Origin: Anaerolineaceae bacterium
Lineage (GTDB): Bacteria; Chloroflexota; Anaerolineae; Anaerolineales; Anaerolineaceae
DNA length: 8,193 nucleotides
Direction: 5' to 3'
Assembly: GCA_028714615.1 (NCBI GenBank)
Contig: JAQTMA010000059.1
Location: 11,618 to 19,810, forward strand
Every line of letters begins with the position of its first letter. Position 1 is the first letter of the stretch. Shown piece after piece: positions 1-6,672 of this stretch. The position numbers were made by a program, and so were the translations under genes. The notes beneath the pieces were generated by a model, which did not search any database, was not told the DNA's origin, and saw only the letters and a program-made list of their open reading frames with translations.

Positions 1-1590
1 CAGTCCGAACAGGGCTACCGCCAGGATTTGAATGCAAGCCAGGAGCGATAAAAAATATGTGAGAAAATCCGGTAACGCCCAGGTCACCCAGGCGCCGTTC
101 ATGGCGAAGTTGAAGAGCACCGGCGCCAAAAGCAGGGCAAGGACGGTCAAGGTAAATCCGAATACCTGGCCAGCCGCCTGGCCGGGCGGCCTGGCAAACA
201 CGCGCAACCCAACCACAAGCACTCCCCATCCTATCAACAGCCCGATGGCCGCATTTACAAATCCCGCCATCAGGAGATCCGCTGCACCCGCAACGGAGCT
301 AAGCGAGTAAGTGCGGCCATCCAAAAAAACGTACTTCAGATTAAATACCACTAGATATACGATACTACCAGCCAACATCCATGCCAGTGCTTTCCCTCTC
401 CGGCTGATAAGGAAAACAAGTACTGCCAGAAAAGCGATTACAGCCAGGATCACCCGTGGCCACCTTTGTGCGGAAAGGTGCGCATCGCGCAAACGAGCCA
501 TTTCTTCGCTTCGAGATCCACTCGGTGATTGTGGTGTTCCGCCAGCAGACGAATCGCCCAACGCCTGGCGGTAATGCGCCCATAACTGATCTTGCTGAGC
601 CTGTTCTGCCACCCGAATTTGATCCACTCGCTCAGATGACAGCGAGAGTACGTTTGTTAATACTTGCCCTTGAGTTGAAGCCGGGACGTTCAATCCTAGC
701 AACGCCGCAATTGTAGGCGCGATATCAACTTGCTGTAGATCCGATGCTGCCCCTGGTTTCACCCCGGCGCCGATCAGCACGAAAGGCTCGATTAGGGTGA
801 TCGGGTCCTGTCCTCCATGGCCCCCCTGGTCGATCTGGCCATGGTCGCTGACCACCAGCAACGTGTCCTGGGAGAGGTCGAGCTGGGCAGTGATTTCAGC
901 CAACAAGCCATCGGAGCGCTTCGCAGCTTGATCCCAGCGTGCATCGCGCGGCCCGCCCTCATGGTGGCCGGCATAATCTACCTGGTCAATATGAATGAGC
1001 AGCAGCGCGTAACTCGGGTTTTGCAGCCAGGGCATAGCGGCATCTACTACCTGGCGGTCGGCGGCTGCGTCTTCACCGGGAGTGTAAAAGTGAGCGCTCA
1101 CATCTCCCTGAGGAACCAGCTTCTCGAACCAGTAATAAGCGCTGATGGCTGTTTTATACCCAGCCCGCCTTGCTGCCGAAAATATGTTATCCTGCGTGAG
1201 TGCGGGGATATCCGCATAATCCAGATTCATGGCCGGGCCGTCGCTCAGCTCCGGCCAGGCGCCCGTCAGCAGAACCGAGTAACCGGGTTCCGAATAGGAA
1301 GGCGGCTGGCTGTGAACGGTGGCCCAGGCCGCTTGCCGGCGTAAACCCTGCAGGGCAGGCATTACCTCCGCCTTGAGGGATGTATCTACGCGCAGTGCAT
1401 CGATCAAGACGACGACTACCCGACGAGTGAGTGGCTGGCCCAATGCGGTTCCTGGTGCAGGGGGGTCGCTGCGCAATGGAGAGCGGTAGGCATATAACGA
1501 ATCCATCTGGCGCGTCGCCAGCAAGTAAGCGCCGGCGGCGCCCAGCAGGCACACCAGAATCCCGAGGATCATCCAACGGTACATCTTCAT
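1..1590 (-). CDS. Membrane-anchored alkaline-phosphatase-superfamily phosphodiesterase/transferase with C-terminal multi-helix domain (partial, 3' end missing)
   Basis: The frame is open for all 530 codons from the ATG at 1590 to the window edge, so the C-terminus lies outside. A preferred ATG is supported by AAGGAGA at 1597-1603, 6 nt upstream. Residues 7-25 form an N-terminal membrane anchor. The catalytic domain spans about 57-310 and has the metal sites of the type I phosphodiesterase / nucleotide pyrophosphatase branch: Asp64 (VVVVLIDALR), nucleophile Ser100 in PPSYSEPGYS, Asp205 and His209 in DQVDYAGHH, Asp249-His250 in VSDHGQ, and His258 in GGHGG. By family knowledge it hydrolyses or transfers a phosphodiester or phosphomonoester using two metal ions, probably outside the membrane. 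A Ser/Gln-rich linker (about 311-375) leads to at least five hydrophobic helices (about 380-396, 402-419, 437-465, 474-494, 505-528). This layout resembles GPI ethanolamine-phosphate transferases rather than soluble phosphatases. The substrate is unknown. It sits 46 nt downstream of the DUF421 gene, probably cotranscribed with it. Confidence 0.88.
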   Translation of the reverse strand, partial: MKMYRWMILGILVCLLGAAGAYLLATRQMDSLYAYRSPLRSDPPAPGTALGQPLTRRVVVVLIDALRVDTSLKAEVMPALQGLRRQAAWATVHSQPPSYSEPGYSVLLTGAWPELSDGPAMNLDYADIPALTQDNIFSAARRAGYKTAISAYYWFEKLVPQGDVSAHFYTPGEDAAADRQVVDAAMPWLQNPSYALLLIHIDQVDYAGHHEGGPRDARWDQAAKRSDGLLAEITAQLDLSQDTLLVVSDHGQIDQGGHGGQDPITLIEPFVLIGAGVKPGAASDLQQVDIAPTIAALLGLNVPASTQGQVLTNVLSLSSERVDQIRVAEQAQQDQLWAHYRQALGDSSAGGTPQSPSGSRSEEMARLRDAHLSAQRWPRVILAVIAFLAVLVFLISRRGKALAWMLAGSIVYLVVFNLKYVFLDGRTYSLSSVAGAADLLMAGFVNAAIGLLIGWGVLVVGLRVFARPPGQAAGQVFGFTLTVLALLLAPVLFNFAMNGAWVTWALPDFLTYFLSLLACIQILAVALFGL

Positions 1591-1596
1591 TTTGCA

Positions 1597-1603
1597 TCTC
1601 CTT
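1597..1603 (-). promoter_or_regulatory. Shine-Dalgarno site of the phosphatase gene
   Basis: On the minus strand the sequence reads AAGGAGA, then 6 nt, then the ATG at 1590. It fixes that ATG over the in-frame ATG two codons later. Confidence 0.75.
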
Positions 1604-1636
1604 CAACGGTAATCATCGTTCAAGTAGCTTGAGGTA

Positions 1637-2227
1637 TCATGCTTGAGGGGATGGACTGGAGCGGGTCAGTTGCGCCAATGATTGCTCGATGCGGTCCAGG
1701 CGTGCGATCAGCTCCTCAAAATGGATTTCATCCTGGCCAGGAATTTTTTCTTCGAAAAAAATCGCTCCGTCCGGCTCGATCTCGGCTCGTTCGATCCGGT
1801 CGAGCGAAATCAGACCTTGTTTATTGGCTGCAATCTCCAGGTCATGCCGGCTGATCATTTCTCTCTTGAGCACCTCCCATTTAACCTTACCCTGGTCAAT
1901 CAGTACGTCCGGGGTTCCCACCAGGGCAGCCTCAACCTTGGGATGGTTGTAAGTCAAACGCAGTGTAACGTAGTTGACCAGAAGCAGGGCGGTTGCTCCG
2001 ATAATCCCACCGGTGACGGAATTATCATCGCCGATGATCGCGTTCTGCACAGTGTTCGAAATGGTCAGTAATACAACCAAGTCGAGCGGATTTAATGAGG
2101 CTAACTCGCGTTTGCCTGCCAGCCGCAAACCAAATACCAGGAACAGGTAGATTATCAGCGGCCGCAAGATCTTTTCGAGAATGGGCAAGCTCAATTGGAA
2201 CATATCCTGGACGATTTTTGTATCCAT
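1637..2227 (-). CDS. DUF421 (YetF/YcaP-type) membrane protein
   Basis: This 196-residue protein matches the DUF421 family in layout and motifs. Three hydrophobic helices lie at about 20-36, 47-65 and 71-90, followed by a cytoplasmic alpha/beta domain. The family signature GKREL is at 38-42, followed by LDLVVLLTISNTVQNAIIGD (48-67) and TGGIIGATALLLVN (72-85). The C-terminal domain carries the usual 'R.EM.SRHDLE..A..QG' stretch (122-138) and an EPDGAIFF strand (151-158). The last 30 residues (about 166-188) add a heptad-like helix, EELIARLDRIEQSLAQL, that looks like a short coiled coil. The molecular role of DUF421 proteins is not established; bacillary relatives have been tied to spore and envelope traits. 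The start at 2227 follows GAAGGAG with a rather short 3-nt spacer; an in-frame ATG at residue 9 is the alternative. It lies downstream of a strong hairpin and upstream of the phosphatase. Confidence 0.9.
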   Translation of the reverse strand: MDTKIVQDMFQLSLPILEKILRPLIIYLFLVFGLRLAGKRELASLNPLDLVVLLTISNTVQNAIIGDDNSVTGGIIGATALLLVNYVTLRLTYNHPKVEAALVGTPDVLIDQGKVKWEVLKREMISRHDLEIAANKQGLISLDRIERAEIEPDGAIFFEEKIPGQDEIHFEELIARLDRIEQSLAQLTRSSPSPQA

Positions 2228-2269
2228 GCACTCCTTCCATCCTGGTGCCTGACGAGATGCTTAATCGCA

Positions 2270-2299
2270 GAGTCTCACCGGAGCACCCCGGTGAGACTC
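2270..2299 (-). terminator. Perfect 12-bp intergenic hairpin; possible terminator or transcript-processing stem
   Basis: The arms GAGTCTCACCGG (2270-2281) and CCGGTGAGACTC (2288-2299) are perfect complements around a 6-nt loop. The stem sits in the 100-nt gap after the stop of the 104-residue membrane protein and before DUF421, where a terminator would be expected. On the minus strand it is followed by TGCGATTAAG with no T-run, so it is not a classical intrinsic terminator. It could instead be an mRNA 3'-end stabiliser or attenuator. No clear promoter is visible between it and the DUF421 gene, which suggests at least partial readthrough. Confidence 0.6.
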
Positions 2300-2327
2300 A
2301 TTTCAGCCAATCATCCTGCAACTCGTA

Positions 2328-2642
2328 TTACTGGCCAATCAACAAGAAAACTCCCGCAGCCAAACCCAGGACGGCCATCCCTATCGCCATCTCCGGGAAA
2401 GTAACACCGAGCAACGGGACTGTCCCGGTCAGGATCAGCCATACGCTGAGAAATAAGAAACCCAGATTAATGACCGCTTTTGAGTCTCGGATGCGTAATA
2501 ACAGGAGGACGCCAGCGAAAATCGCCAGGATGGGTAAAATCAACCCCATACTGGGAATGTTAAGCCGGAAGAGCTCAATAATCCCTTTGGCGATAACCCA
2601 GACGGCGAAGACAATCAGACCAAAGTTATTGATGGTTTTCAT
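2328..2642 (-). CDS. Small four-helix membrane protein made of two tandem repeats
   Basis: This 104-residue, almost wholly hydrophobic protein has four predicted helices (about 7-25, 32-49, 58-77, 85-102) with a short basic loop RIRDSK (50-55) between the halves. The halves align without gaps at an offset of 53 residues: Asn6/59, Gly8/61, Val14-Trp15/67-68, Ile17/70, Gly20/73, Pro30/83, Met32/85, and the A-G-V-x-L-L string 43-48/96-101. That is about 15 identities in 44. Each unit resembles the 'G..L...G.......P..LI..G..LL' helix pairs of LiaI/LiaF-type or DUF308-like membrane regions, but I cannot assign a family with confidence and no function follows. The ATG at 2642 is preceded by AAGGAGA (2649-2655) with a 6-nt spacer. 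The gene begins 17 nt after the oxidoreductase stop, so the two are almost certainly cotranscribed. Confidence 0.82.
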   Translation of the reverse strand: MKTINNFGLIVFAVWVIAKGIIELFRLNIPSMGLILPILAIFAGVLLLLRIRDSKAVINLGFLFLSVWLILTGTVPLLGVTFPEMAIGMAVLGLAAGVFLLIGQ

Positions 2643-2659
2643 TCTGGCTCTCCTTATGG

Positions 2660-3538
2660 TTACTCTGAAAATGGACCGATGGCGCTGGCAAAATTCCTTA
2701 ACGCCGTTAAATGCTCACCTGGAGTGGTATAGCCAAGGTTGAGCGTATTAATTGAAAATCGGGACGCGCCCAACTCCTGCCATTCCGTAATTTGAGACTT
2801 CCAGTTTTCCGGATTCCCATCGCCGTAAGGAATTCGGGCTTCGATTCCAAACCCGGCAGGGTCTCGCCCGGCTGATTGCAGTTCTCGCCGGATGATCTCT
2901 ACAGCAGGGCGCGCTTCAGATGGGTTTTTGATATTCGGCAGCCAGCCATCAGCCAGGCGGGCAGCACGCCGCAGGGCTGATTCTGCCGTCCCACCAAACC
3001 AGATTGGTATTGGCTGCTGCACTGGGAGTGGTTTGATGCCCGCATCCGGGATGGTATGCCACCGCCCTTTGTATTCGACCAAAGGTTGGGTCCAAAGCTT
3101 GCGCAGCACTTCCACCTGCTCTTCGAGTCGCCGTCCCCGGTTGTGAAAATCTTCATTGAGCGCTGCATATTCAATTTCATTCCATCCCAAGCCCACGCCC
3201 AGGCGCAACCTTCCCTGGCAAAGTAAATCGAGGGTTGCCGCTTGTTTTGCCACTAATGCAGTTTGGCGTTGTGGGAGGATCAGGATTCCGGTCAAGAATC
3301 CGAGTTTCTGGGTGATTCCGGCTGCATAACTGAACATGATCAGAGGCTCCAAAAAAGCCGACTCGAAGGTATACGCGCCTCGCCACCCTCCAGGTCTCTC
3401 TGGATTGGCCCCCAGGATATGGTCGTACGCCACCAGATGAGAGTACCCCAATGCTTCAACCGTTTGGAAAAAATCGCGCAGAGCGCCGGGCTCATACAAG
3501 CCGAAATCTGTCTGCGGAAAAACAATGCCGACCTTCAT
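2660..3538 (-). CDS. LLM-class (luciferase-like) flavin/F420-dependent oxidoreductase
   Basis: This 292-residue protein covers the full length of the bacterial-luciferase-like TIM barrel. Recognisable parts are the first strand KVGIVFPQT (2-10), then ALGYSHLVAYDHI (29-41), the LGFLTGILILPQR strand with its turn (79-91), the cofactor-region motif GVGLGWN (114-120), the helix RGRRLEEQVEVLRKLW (134-149), and PIPIWFGG.....ALRRAARLADGW (176-199). These fit the probable-F420-dependent LLM subgroup, in which a deazaflavin or FMN cofactor transfers hydride to a small organic substrate in the cytoplasm. The substrate cannot be read from sequence, and FMN use is not excluded. The ATG at 3538 follows GAAGGGA (3547-3553) with an 8-nt spacer. 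It is the first gene after the promoter at 3678-3706, leaving a leader of roughly 130 nt. No F420 biosynthesis genes are in view. Confidence 0.92.
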   Translation of the reverse strand: MKVGIVFPQTDFGLYEPGALRDFFQTVEALGYSHLVAYDHILGANPERPGGWRGAYTFESAFLEPLIMFSYAAGITQKLGFLTGILILPQRQTALVAKQAATLDLLCQGRLRLGVGLGWNEIEYAALNEDFHNRGRRLEEQVEVLRKLWTQPLVEYKGRWHTIPDAGIKPLPVQQPIPIWFGGTAESALRRAARLADGWLPNIKNPSEARPAVEIIRRELQSAGRDPAGFGIEARIPYGDGNPENWKSQITEWQELGASRFSINTLNLGYTTPGEHLTALRNFASAIGPFSE

Positions 3539-3658
3539 TCTGGATTTCCCTTCTTTTCTGTCCCACCGAGATGAGTAAATAACTTCGAAATCGCGTGAAA
3601 ACCACTCTACTTCAGGTTAGCGGTCATGATCCATCAGCAAGCCTTCACGGTAAATCCG

Positions 3659-3678
3659 ATCAAACCATTATCAAACCA
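3659..3678. repeat. Two 9-bp direct repeats ATCAAACCA spaced one helical turn apart (operator candidate)
   Basis: ATCAAACCA occurs at 3659-3667 and again at 3670-3678. The two starts are 11 bp apart, placing both copies on the same DNA face. They cover the predicted transcription start and touch the -10 box. An inverted half, TGGTT, at 3687-3691 faces the second copy across the -10 box. This arrangement fits a repressor operator, but no regulator gene is in the window. Confidence 0.5.
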
Positions 3679-3706
3679 GTATAGTATGGTTCTGAAATAA
3701 TTTCAA
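3678..3706 (-). promoter_or_regulatory. Near-consensus sigma-70 promoter for the oxidoreductase operon
   Basis: On the minus strand the -35 is TTGAAA (3706-3701), the spacer is exactly 17 nt (3700-3684), and the -10 is TATACT (3683-3678). Each hexamer differs from consensus by one base. Transcription would start near 3671-3672, giving an untranslated leader of about 130 nt before the ATG at 3538. It lies in the longest gene-free gap (3539-3750), between the MFS stop and the oxidoreductase. Confidence 0.72.
3693..3705. promoter_or_regulatory. Palindrome TGAAATAATTTCA overlapping the -35 box (operator candidate)
   Basis: TGAAAT-A-ATTTCA is a perfect 6+1+6 inverted repeat. It contains all but one base of the -35 hexamer (3701-3706). 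A dimeric regulator bound here would block or assist polymerase. It is short and AT-rich, so chance cannot be ruled out. Confidence 0.4.
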
Positions 3707-3750
3707 CAGAAGCCCTGTTTGAAGATGTATTCCTACTCTCATCCTGCGCA

Positions 3751-4986
3751 TTAATCTCCAGCACTGGGAGCGGCTGCCGGGTCAGGTGGGTGAGGAAAAC
3801 GCCGCGCCAGGAAAAAGAAGGCTGCCACAGCAACCATGCCTACCAGGAAACCTCCATACCAGGTATAACGTGGACCCAGGTTGTCGCTCAGCATCCCCCC
3901 GATCACTGGGGCGATTCCAATAGACACCCCCCAGGTTAATCCGTAGATGGACATATACCGTCCCCGCATTTCCGCGGGCGCCAGATTGGCGGCATACGTA
4001 TTCGATGTTGGAACCAGGGTCAGCTCTCCGATGGTCACGATCACCATCGCAATCCAGAATCCCCAGAACCCGCCGCTGAAGGCCACCAGTCCGGTGCCTA
4101 TCGCATAAAACAGCGATCCAAATCCCAGCGTGCGGAGGGGAGTAAAACGTTTGCTGATTGCCGTTACCCACACCTGCAGCAGAACAACCATAATAGCATT
4201 TGTTGTAGGGATCAGCCCAAACTGGTTCTCTGCTACGCCAAAACTGCGTTTGGCATACACGCCCATTAGAACCCACACCAAGGATGCACACATCTGAACC
4301 AGGGTAAAGGCGGCGACAAAGGAGATGAACGGGCGGTCGCTCAGTACTCGTCCGTAGCCTGCAAAGTTCTCTATCGGGCGGATGGTCTGAGCTGCGCTGG
4401 GTTGTGGCAGGGTTTCGCGCGCCCGAAAAATGACCAACAGACAATAGATCAGGAAACTCGCCGCGGCGATATAGAAAGCATACGTATATGAAGAGGAGGC
4501 GATGAACCCGCCTATCGCAGGTCCGAGGGCGACCCCAATGTTGTTGCTCATACGCAGCCATGAATACGCGTCGATACGTTTTTCCGGAGGAACGAGATCC
4601 GCCAACATGGCATCTGCGCCCACCCGGTAAAGTGGATTGAAAGCTCCACTCAATGCCATGAGCAGAGCAAATTCAAGCAGGGTACTTGCCCGGCTCATCA
4701 GCAGGTAGCCCACACCATTAATCGCCAGGCTGATGACCATGACCCACTTGCGTCCAAAACGGTCGGTCACCGGGCCGGCGACGAAGGCAAACAACAGACC
4801 CATGGCCGCGTTGATGGTCATCAGGCTGGCGATCGTGGTCAAGGGCAGGCTGAGCTTTTCGCTGACGTAAATCATCAGGAACGGCCAGATCATACTGCCG
4901 CCAATTGCGCTGATCAACAAACCCCAGAATATCAACCAAAACTGGCTCGGGTATTGCCCCGAAGCCAAGCGAAAACGTTGCATCAT
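3751..4986 (-). CDS. MFS-family transporter (multidrug-efflux-like)
   Basis: This 411-residue protein has the length and hydrophobic periodicity of a 12-helix major facilitator. The first helix is at about 17-40, and the loop 2-3 signature (motif A) is GPVTDRFGRKWVM at 71-83. A second-half counterpart is the 'APAEMRGRYMSIYGLTWG' loop and helix. A basic central loop (about 187-215, starting RARETLP) separates the halves, and the C-terminus is a short Pro/Ala-rich tail. By family it is a proton-coupled secondary transporter in the cytoplasmic membrane, closest in style to drug-efflux MFS proteins; the substrate is unknown. It starts 16 nt after the stop of the small two-helix protein. There is no clear Shine-Dalgarno before the ATG at 4986 (the upstream bases are pyrimidine-rich), so translation may depend on coupling to the gene ahead. 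A second ATG follows immediately. It appears to be the last gene of its transcription unit. Confidence 0.92.
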   Translation of the reverse strand: MMQRFRLASGQYPSQFWLIFWGLLISAIGGSMIWPFLMIYVSEKLSLPLTTIASLMTINAAMGLLFAFVAGPVTDRFGRKWVMVISLAINGVGYLLMSRASTLLEFALLMALSGAFNPLYRVGADAMLADLVPPEKRIDAYSWLRMSNNIGVALGPAIGGFIASSSYTYAFYIAAASFLIYCLLVIFRARETLPQPSAAQTIRPIENFAGYGRVLSDRPFISFVAAFTLVQMCASLVWVLMGVYAKRSFGVAENQFGLIPTTNAIMVVLLQVWVTAISKRFTPLRTLGFGSLFYAIGTGLVAFSGGFWGFWIAMVIVTIGELTLVPTSNTYAANLAPAEMRGRYMSIYGLTWGVSIGIAPVIGGMLSDNLGPRYTWYGGFLVGMVAVAAFFFLARRFPHPPDPAAAPSAGD

Positions 4987-5002
4987 GAGATAAAAAGTGA
5001 TT

Positions 5003-5329
5003 TCAGTGGAGTGGTTTCCGGCGAATGGCGCTCAAAGTGCCGCCGATGATAATCAGAACGAGCGCCACACCTCCCAGGATCAGTCCATCGGTTTGAGCCC
5101 GGGTGTCAGAAACCATCCGGGTGGGTGCGACCGTTGAAGAGGCTTCGGGAGTTAGTGTTGTCGGGATGGAAAAGCCGCCAGCAATCGTTGAGGTCATTTG
5201 GGTAGGAATAACCGGGAGAGCTTCCCTGGATGGATAAGCAGCCAACGCTGTGACGATTAGCGCCAGGAATATAAGCAATAACCACCGGCGGTGAACTAAC
5301 AGTTTCGAACCAGGAGGAGTATGAAGCAT
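5003..5329 (-). CDS. Small bitopic membrane protein with Thr/Ser/Pro-rich external linker (unknown function)
   Basis: From the ATG at 5329 the product is 108 residues. An alternative GTG two codons upstream (5335) would give 110, but it lies inside the ribosome-binding site, so I prefer the ATG. The protein has a basic N-terminus (VHRR) and a hydrophobic stretch at about residues 16-31 (WLLLIFLALIVTALAA), possibly an uncleaved signal anchor. A linker of about 45 residues follows, rich in Thr, Ser and Pro. A second hydrophobic segment (LILGGVALVLIIIGG, about 83-97) ends in a positively charged tail, AIRRKPLH. The tail layout resembles a C-terminal cell-wall sorting signal, but no LPxTG motif is present. 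I do not recognise a family. It sits 35 nt after the solute-binding protein and 16 nt before the MFS gene, so it is probably cotranscribed with both. Confidence 0.75.
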   Translation of the reverse strand: MLHTPPGSKLLVHRRWLLLIFLALIVTALAAYPSREALPVIPTQMTSTIAGGFSIPTTLTPEASSTVAPTRMVSDTRAQTDGLILGGVALVLIIIGGTLSAIRRKPLH

Positions 5330-5341
5330 GATCACTTCCTA
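5330..5341 (-). promoter_or_regulatory. Extended Shine-Dalgarno site that decides the start of the small membrane protein
   Basis: TAGGAAGTGATC directly precedes the ATG at 5329 and matches the usual 16S anti-Shine-Dalgarno complement (AAGGAGGTGATC) at 10 of 12 positions. The rival GTG at 5335 lies inside this site, which argues against it as the start. Confidence 0.65.
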
Positions 5342-5364
5342 CAGATAGAGATATCCTGAATCAA

Positions 5365-6672
5365 TTAAGGCCCTTTCAAGCTGGTAACAGCCTGGATGGC
5401 GGCTTGCTTTGGGTCAGCCTGGTCTTTCAGCATCTGGAGGGTAGCATCCCGTAAGATAGGCCCTAATCCGCCCATGATCTCATACCCCGGGCGCGCCTGG
5501 GCGGAGAGCACGACCTGCGAGAGTAGAGCTTGAAGGCTTTGATCCGACCAGGCTGCCAGTGCGGTTGGTCGGGTGGGCAGGTAACCGGCCGAGGACGTCC
5601 ATTGTGAGAGGAATGTGCTGTCCACCAGGTATTCAGCCAGCCGGGTGGCTTGAGCCCGGCGTTCGGGCAGTGGACTGGATAACCCCCACAACCAACCGGT
5701 TGCGAAGGTCAGTGTGGTTTTTCCTGAGGCAGGCAGGACTATTGCCGTGGAGTCCGGAGGTCGTTCCGTCAGGTAATGAGAAATCCAGGTAACTGACATG
5801 GGGGCGCTTTTATCTTGATAAGCCTTCCACACCTCGCTGTCGTTGAGTAAATCGGCTTCCCAGGCAGGGAAGACTCCTTTGCGGGCGCCTTCTTGAAAAA
5901 AGCGCAGCACTTGTTCAAGCACCTCAACCGAAAGATATGGGCGACCCTGGCTATCCTGGATAGTTCCGCCGCTAGCCTGGTATGCCGCCAGGGTAAAGAG
6001 CGCCTGGCCTTCTCCTGCGGCAAACGCCAGGGGAGAGGTCTGACGCAGCAGTCCATCCCAATCGGATGGGGGGTTGCTGATCAGAGCGGGTCGATACACG
6101 ATTGCCAGCGCATCCCCGGCAAATGGCAGCCCGAAAGTGCTCCCTTGCAACTGTCCCAACTGGCGAGCATACGTGTACCAGTCCGCATCATCCGTAATGG
6201 TTGTCAAACCATCCAATGGGTAAAGTAACCCTTTGAGCCCAGCCGTTTCCAACTCCTCACGGGGGAGAGCGACCAGGTCCGGTAAAGCTCCCGGCGCTGC
6301 GGCGCTGGCAGCAGAGAGCGATTCCAGTAACCCTCCCGGTCCGCCGACATCCTTGACACGTACCTCCAGGCTTATCCCGCGGTTATCCGCCGAGAAGGAA
6401 TCCAATCGGGCTTTCAACAAGCTGCCGGAAACTGTTCCCGAATCTGGGTTGAACTGAGGCGGCACCCACAAGCGGATCAACTGCTTCCCATCCTGCGTCG
6501 GGACCGGGGCTGCTGTCCCACTGCCAACCGATTGGGTTGCACCTGGTGGAAGCGAAGGCTGGATTCCTGGAACCACCGTGCTGGTTGGAGTGGGCGGAAA
6601 GAACAATCCTCCCTGGCAACCTGCCAGGATCAGGACCAGGCCGATCGTACACCAACACCGTATTACCTTCAT
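5365..6672 (-). CDS. Extracellular solute-binding lipoprotein (ABC family 1-like), no permease nearby
   Basis: This 435-residue protein starts with a type II signal peptide: the hydrophobic core GLVLILAGC (11-19) contains the lipobox LAGC, with Cys19 as the expected lipidated residue. A Pro/Thr/Ser/Gly-rich linker (about 22-62) tethers the folded domain. The domain begins with the strand QLIRLWVPPQF (64-74) and continues with PDLVALPREELETAGLKGLL (131-150), FGLPFAGDALAIVYRP (180-195), the lobe-2 segment FATGWLWGLSS (323-333), and LAEYLVDSTFLSQWTSSAGY (345-364). The last segment is typical of family 1 sugar/oligomer-binding proteins. It should bind a small solute outside the membrane; the ligand is not readable. 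Its ATG overlaps the stop of the M42 peptidase gene (ATGA, 6672-6669), and no clear Shine-Dalgarno is seen, so its translation is probably coupled. No ABC permease or ATPase follows; the next genes are a small membrane protein and an MFS transporter. Confidence 0.88.
   Translation of the reverse strand: MKVIRCWCTIGLVLILAGCQGGLFFPPTPTSTVVPGIQPSLPPGATQSVGSGTAAPVPTQDGKQLIRLWVPPQFNPDSGTVSGSLLKARLDSFSADNRGISLEVRVKDVGGPGGLLESLSAASAAAPGALPDLVALPREELETAGLKGLLYPLDGLTTITDDADWYTYARQLGQLQGSTFGLPFAGDALAIVYRPALISNPPSDWDGLLRQTSPLAFAAGEGQALFTLAAYQASGGTIQDSQGRPYLSVEVLEQVLRFFQEGARKGVFPAWEADLLNDSEVWKAYQDKSAPMSVTWISHYLTERPPDSTAIVLPASGKTTLTFATGWLWGLSSPLPERRAQATRLAEYLVDSTFLSQWTSSAGYLPTRPTALAAWSDQSLQALLSQVVLSAQARPGYEIMGGLGPILRDATLQMLKDQADPKQAAIQAVTSLKGP

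Noticed and set aside
817..1344. 175-residue plus-strand frame
   Set aside because: It is antisense to the phosphatase catalytic domain, whose motifs are intact in the opposite frame.
1620..1632. TCAAG-TAG-CTTGA inverted repeat between the DUF421 and phosphatase genes
   Set aside because: A 5-bp stem with a 3-nt loop and no T-run is too small to support a terminator or operator call.
2095..2742. 215-residue plus-strand frame
   Set aside because: It runs antisense across the well-supported DUF421, small membrane protein and oxidoreductase ends, and its product is basic and low in recognisable motifs. It is a shadow of real genes.
3539..3670. Possible leader peptides (for example a five-codon ATG frame) in the oxidoreductase leader
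   Set aside because: They are very short, overlap one another, and show no residue bias or attenuator structure; chance occurrence is likely.
3707..3750. Small inverted repeat AACAG/CTGTT after the MFS stop as a terminator
   Set aside because: The stem is only 5 bp and has no following T-run, so it is too weak to call.
3782..4561. 259-residue minus-strand frame inside the MFS gene
   Set aside because: It is out of frame with a clear 12-helix transporter, and its translation is rich in Arg, Gly and Cys with no domain.
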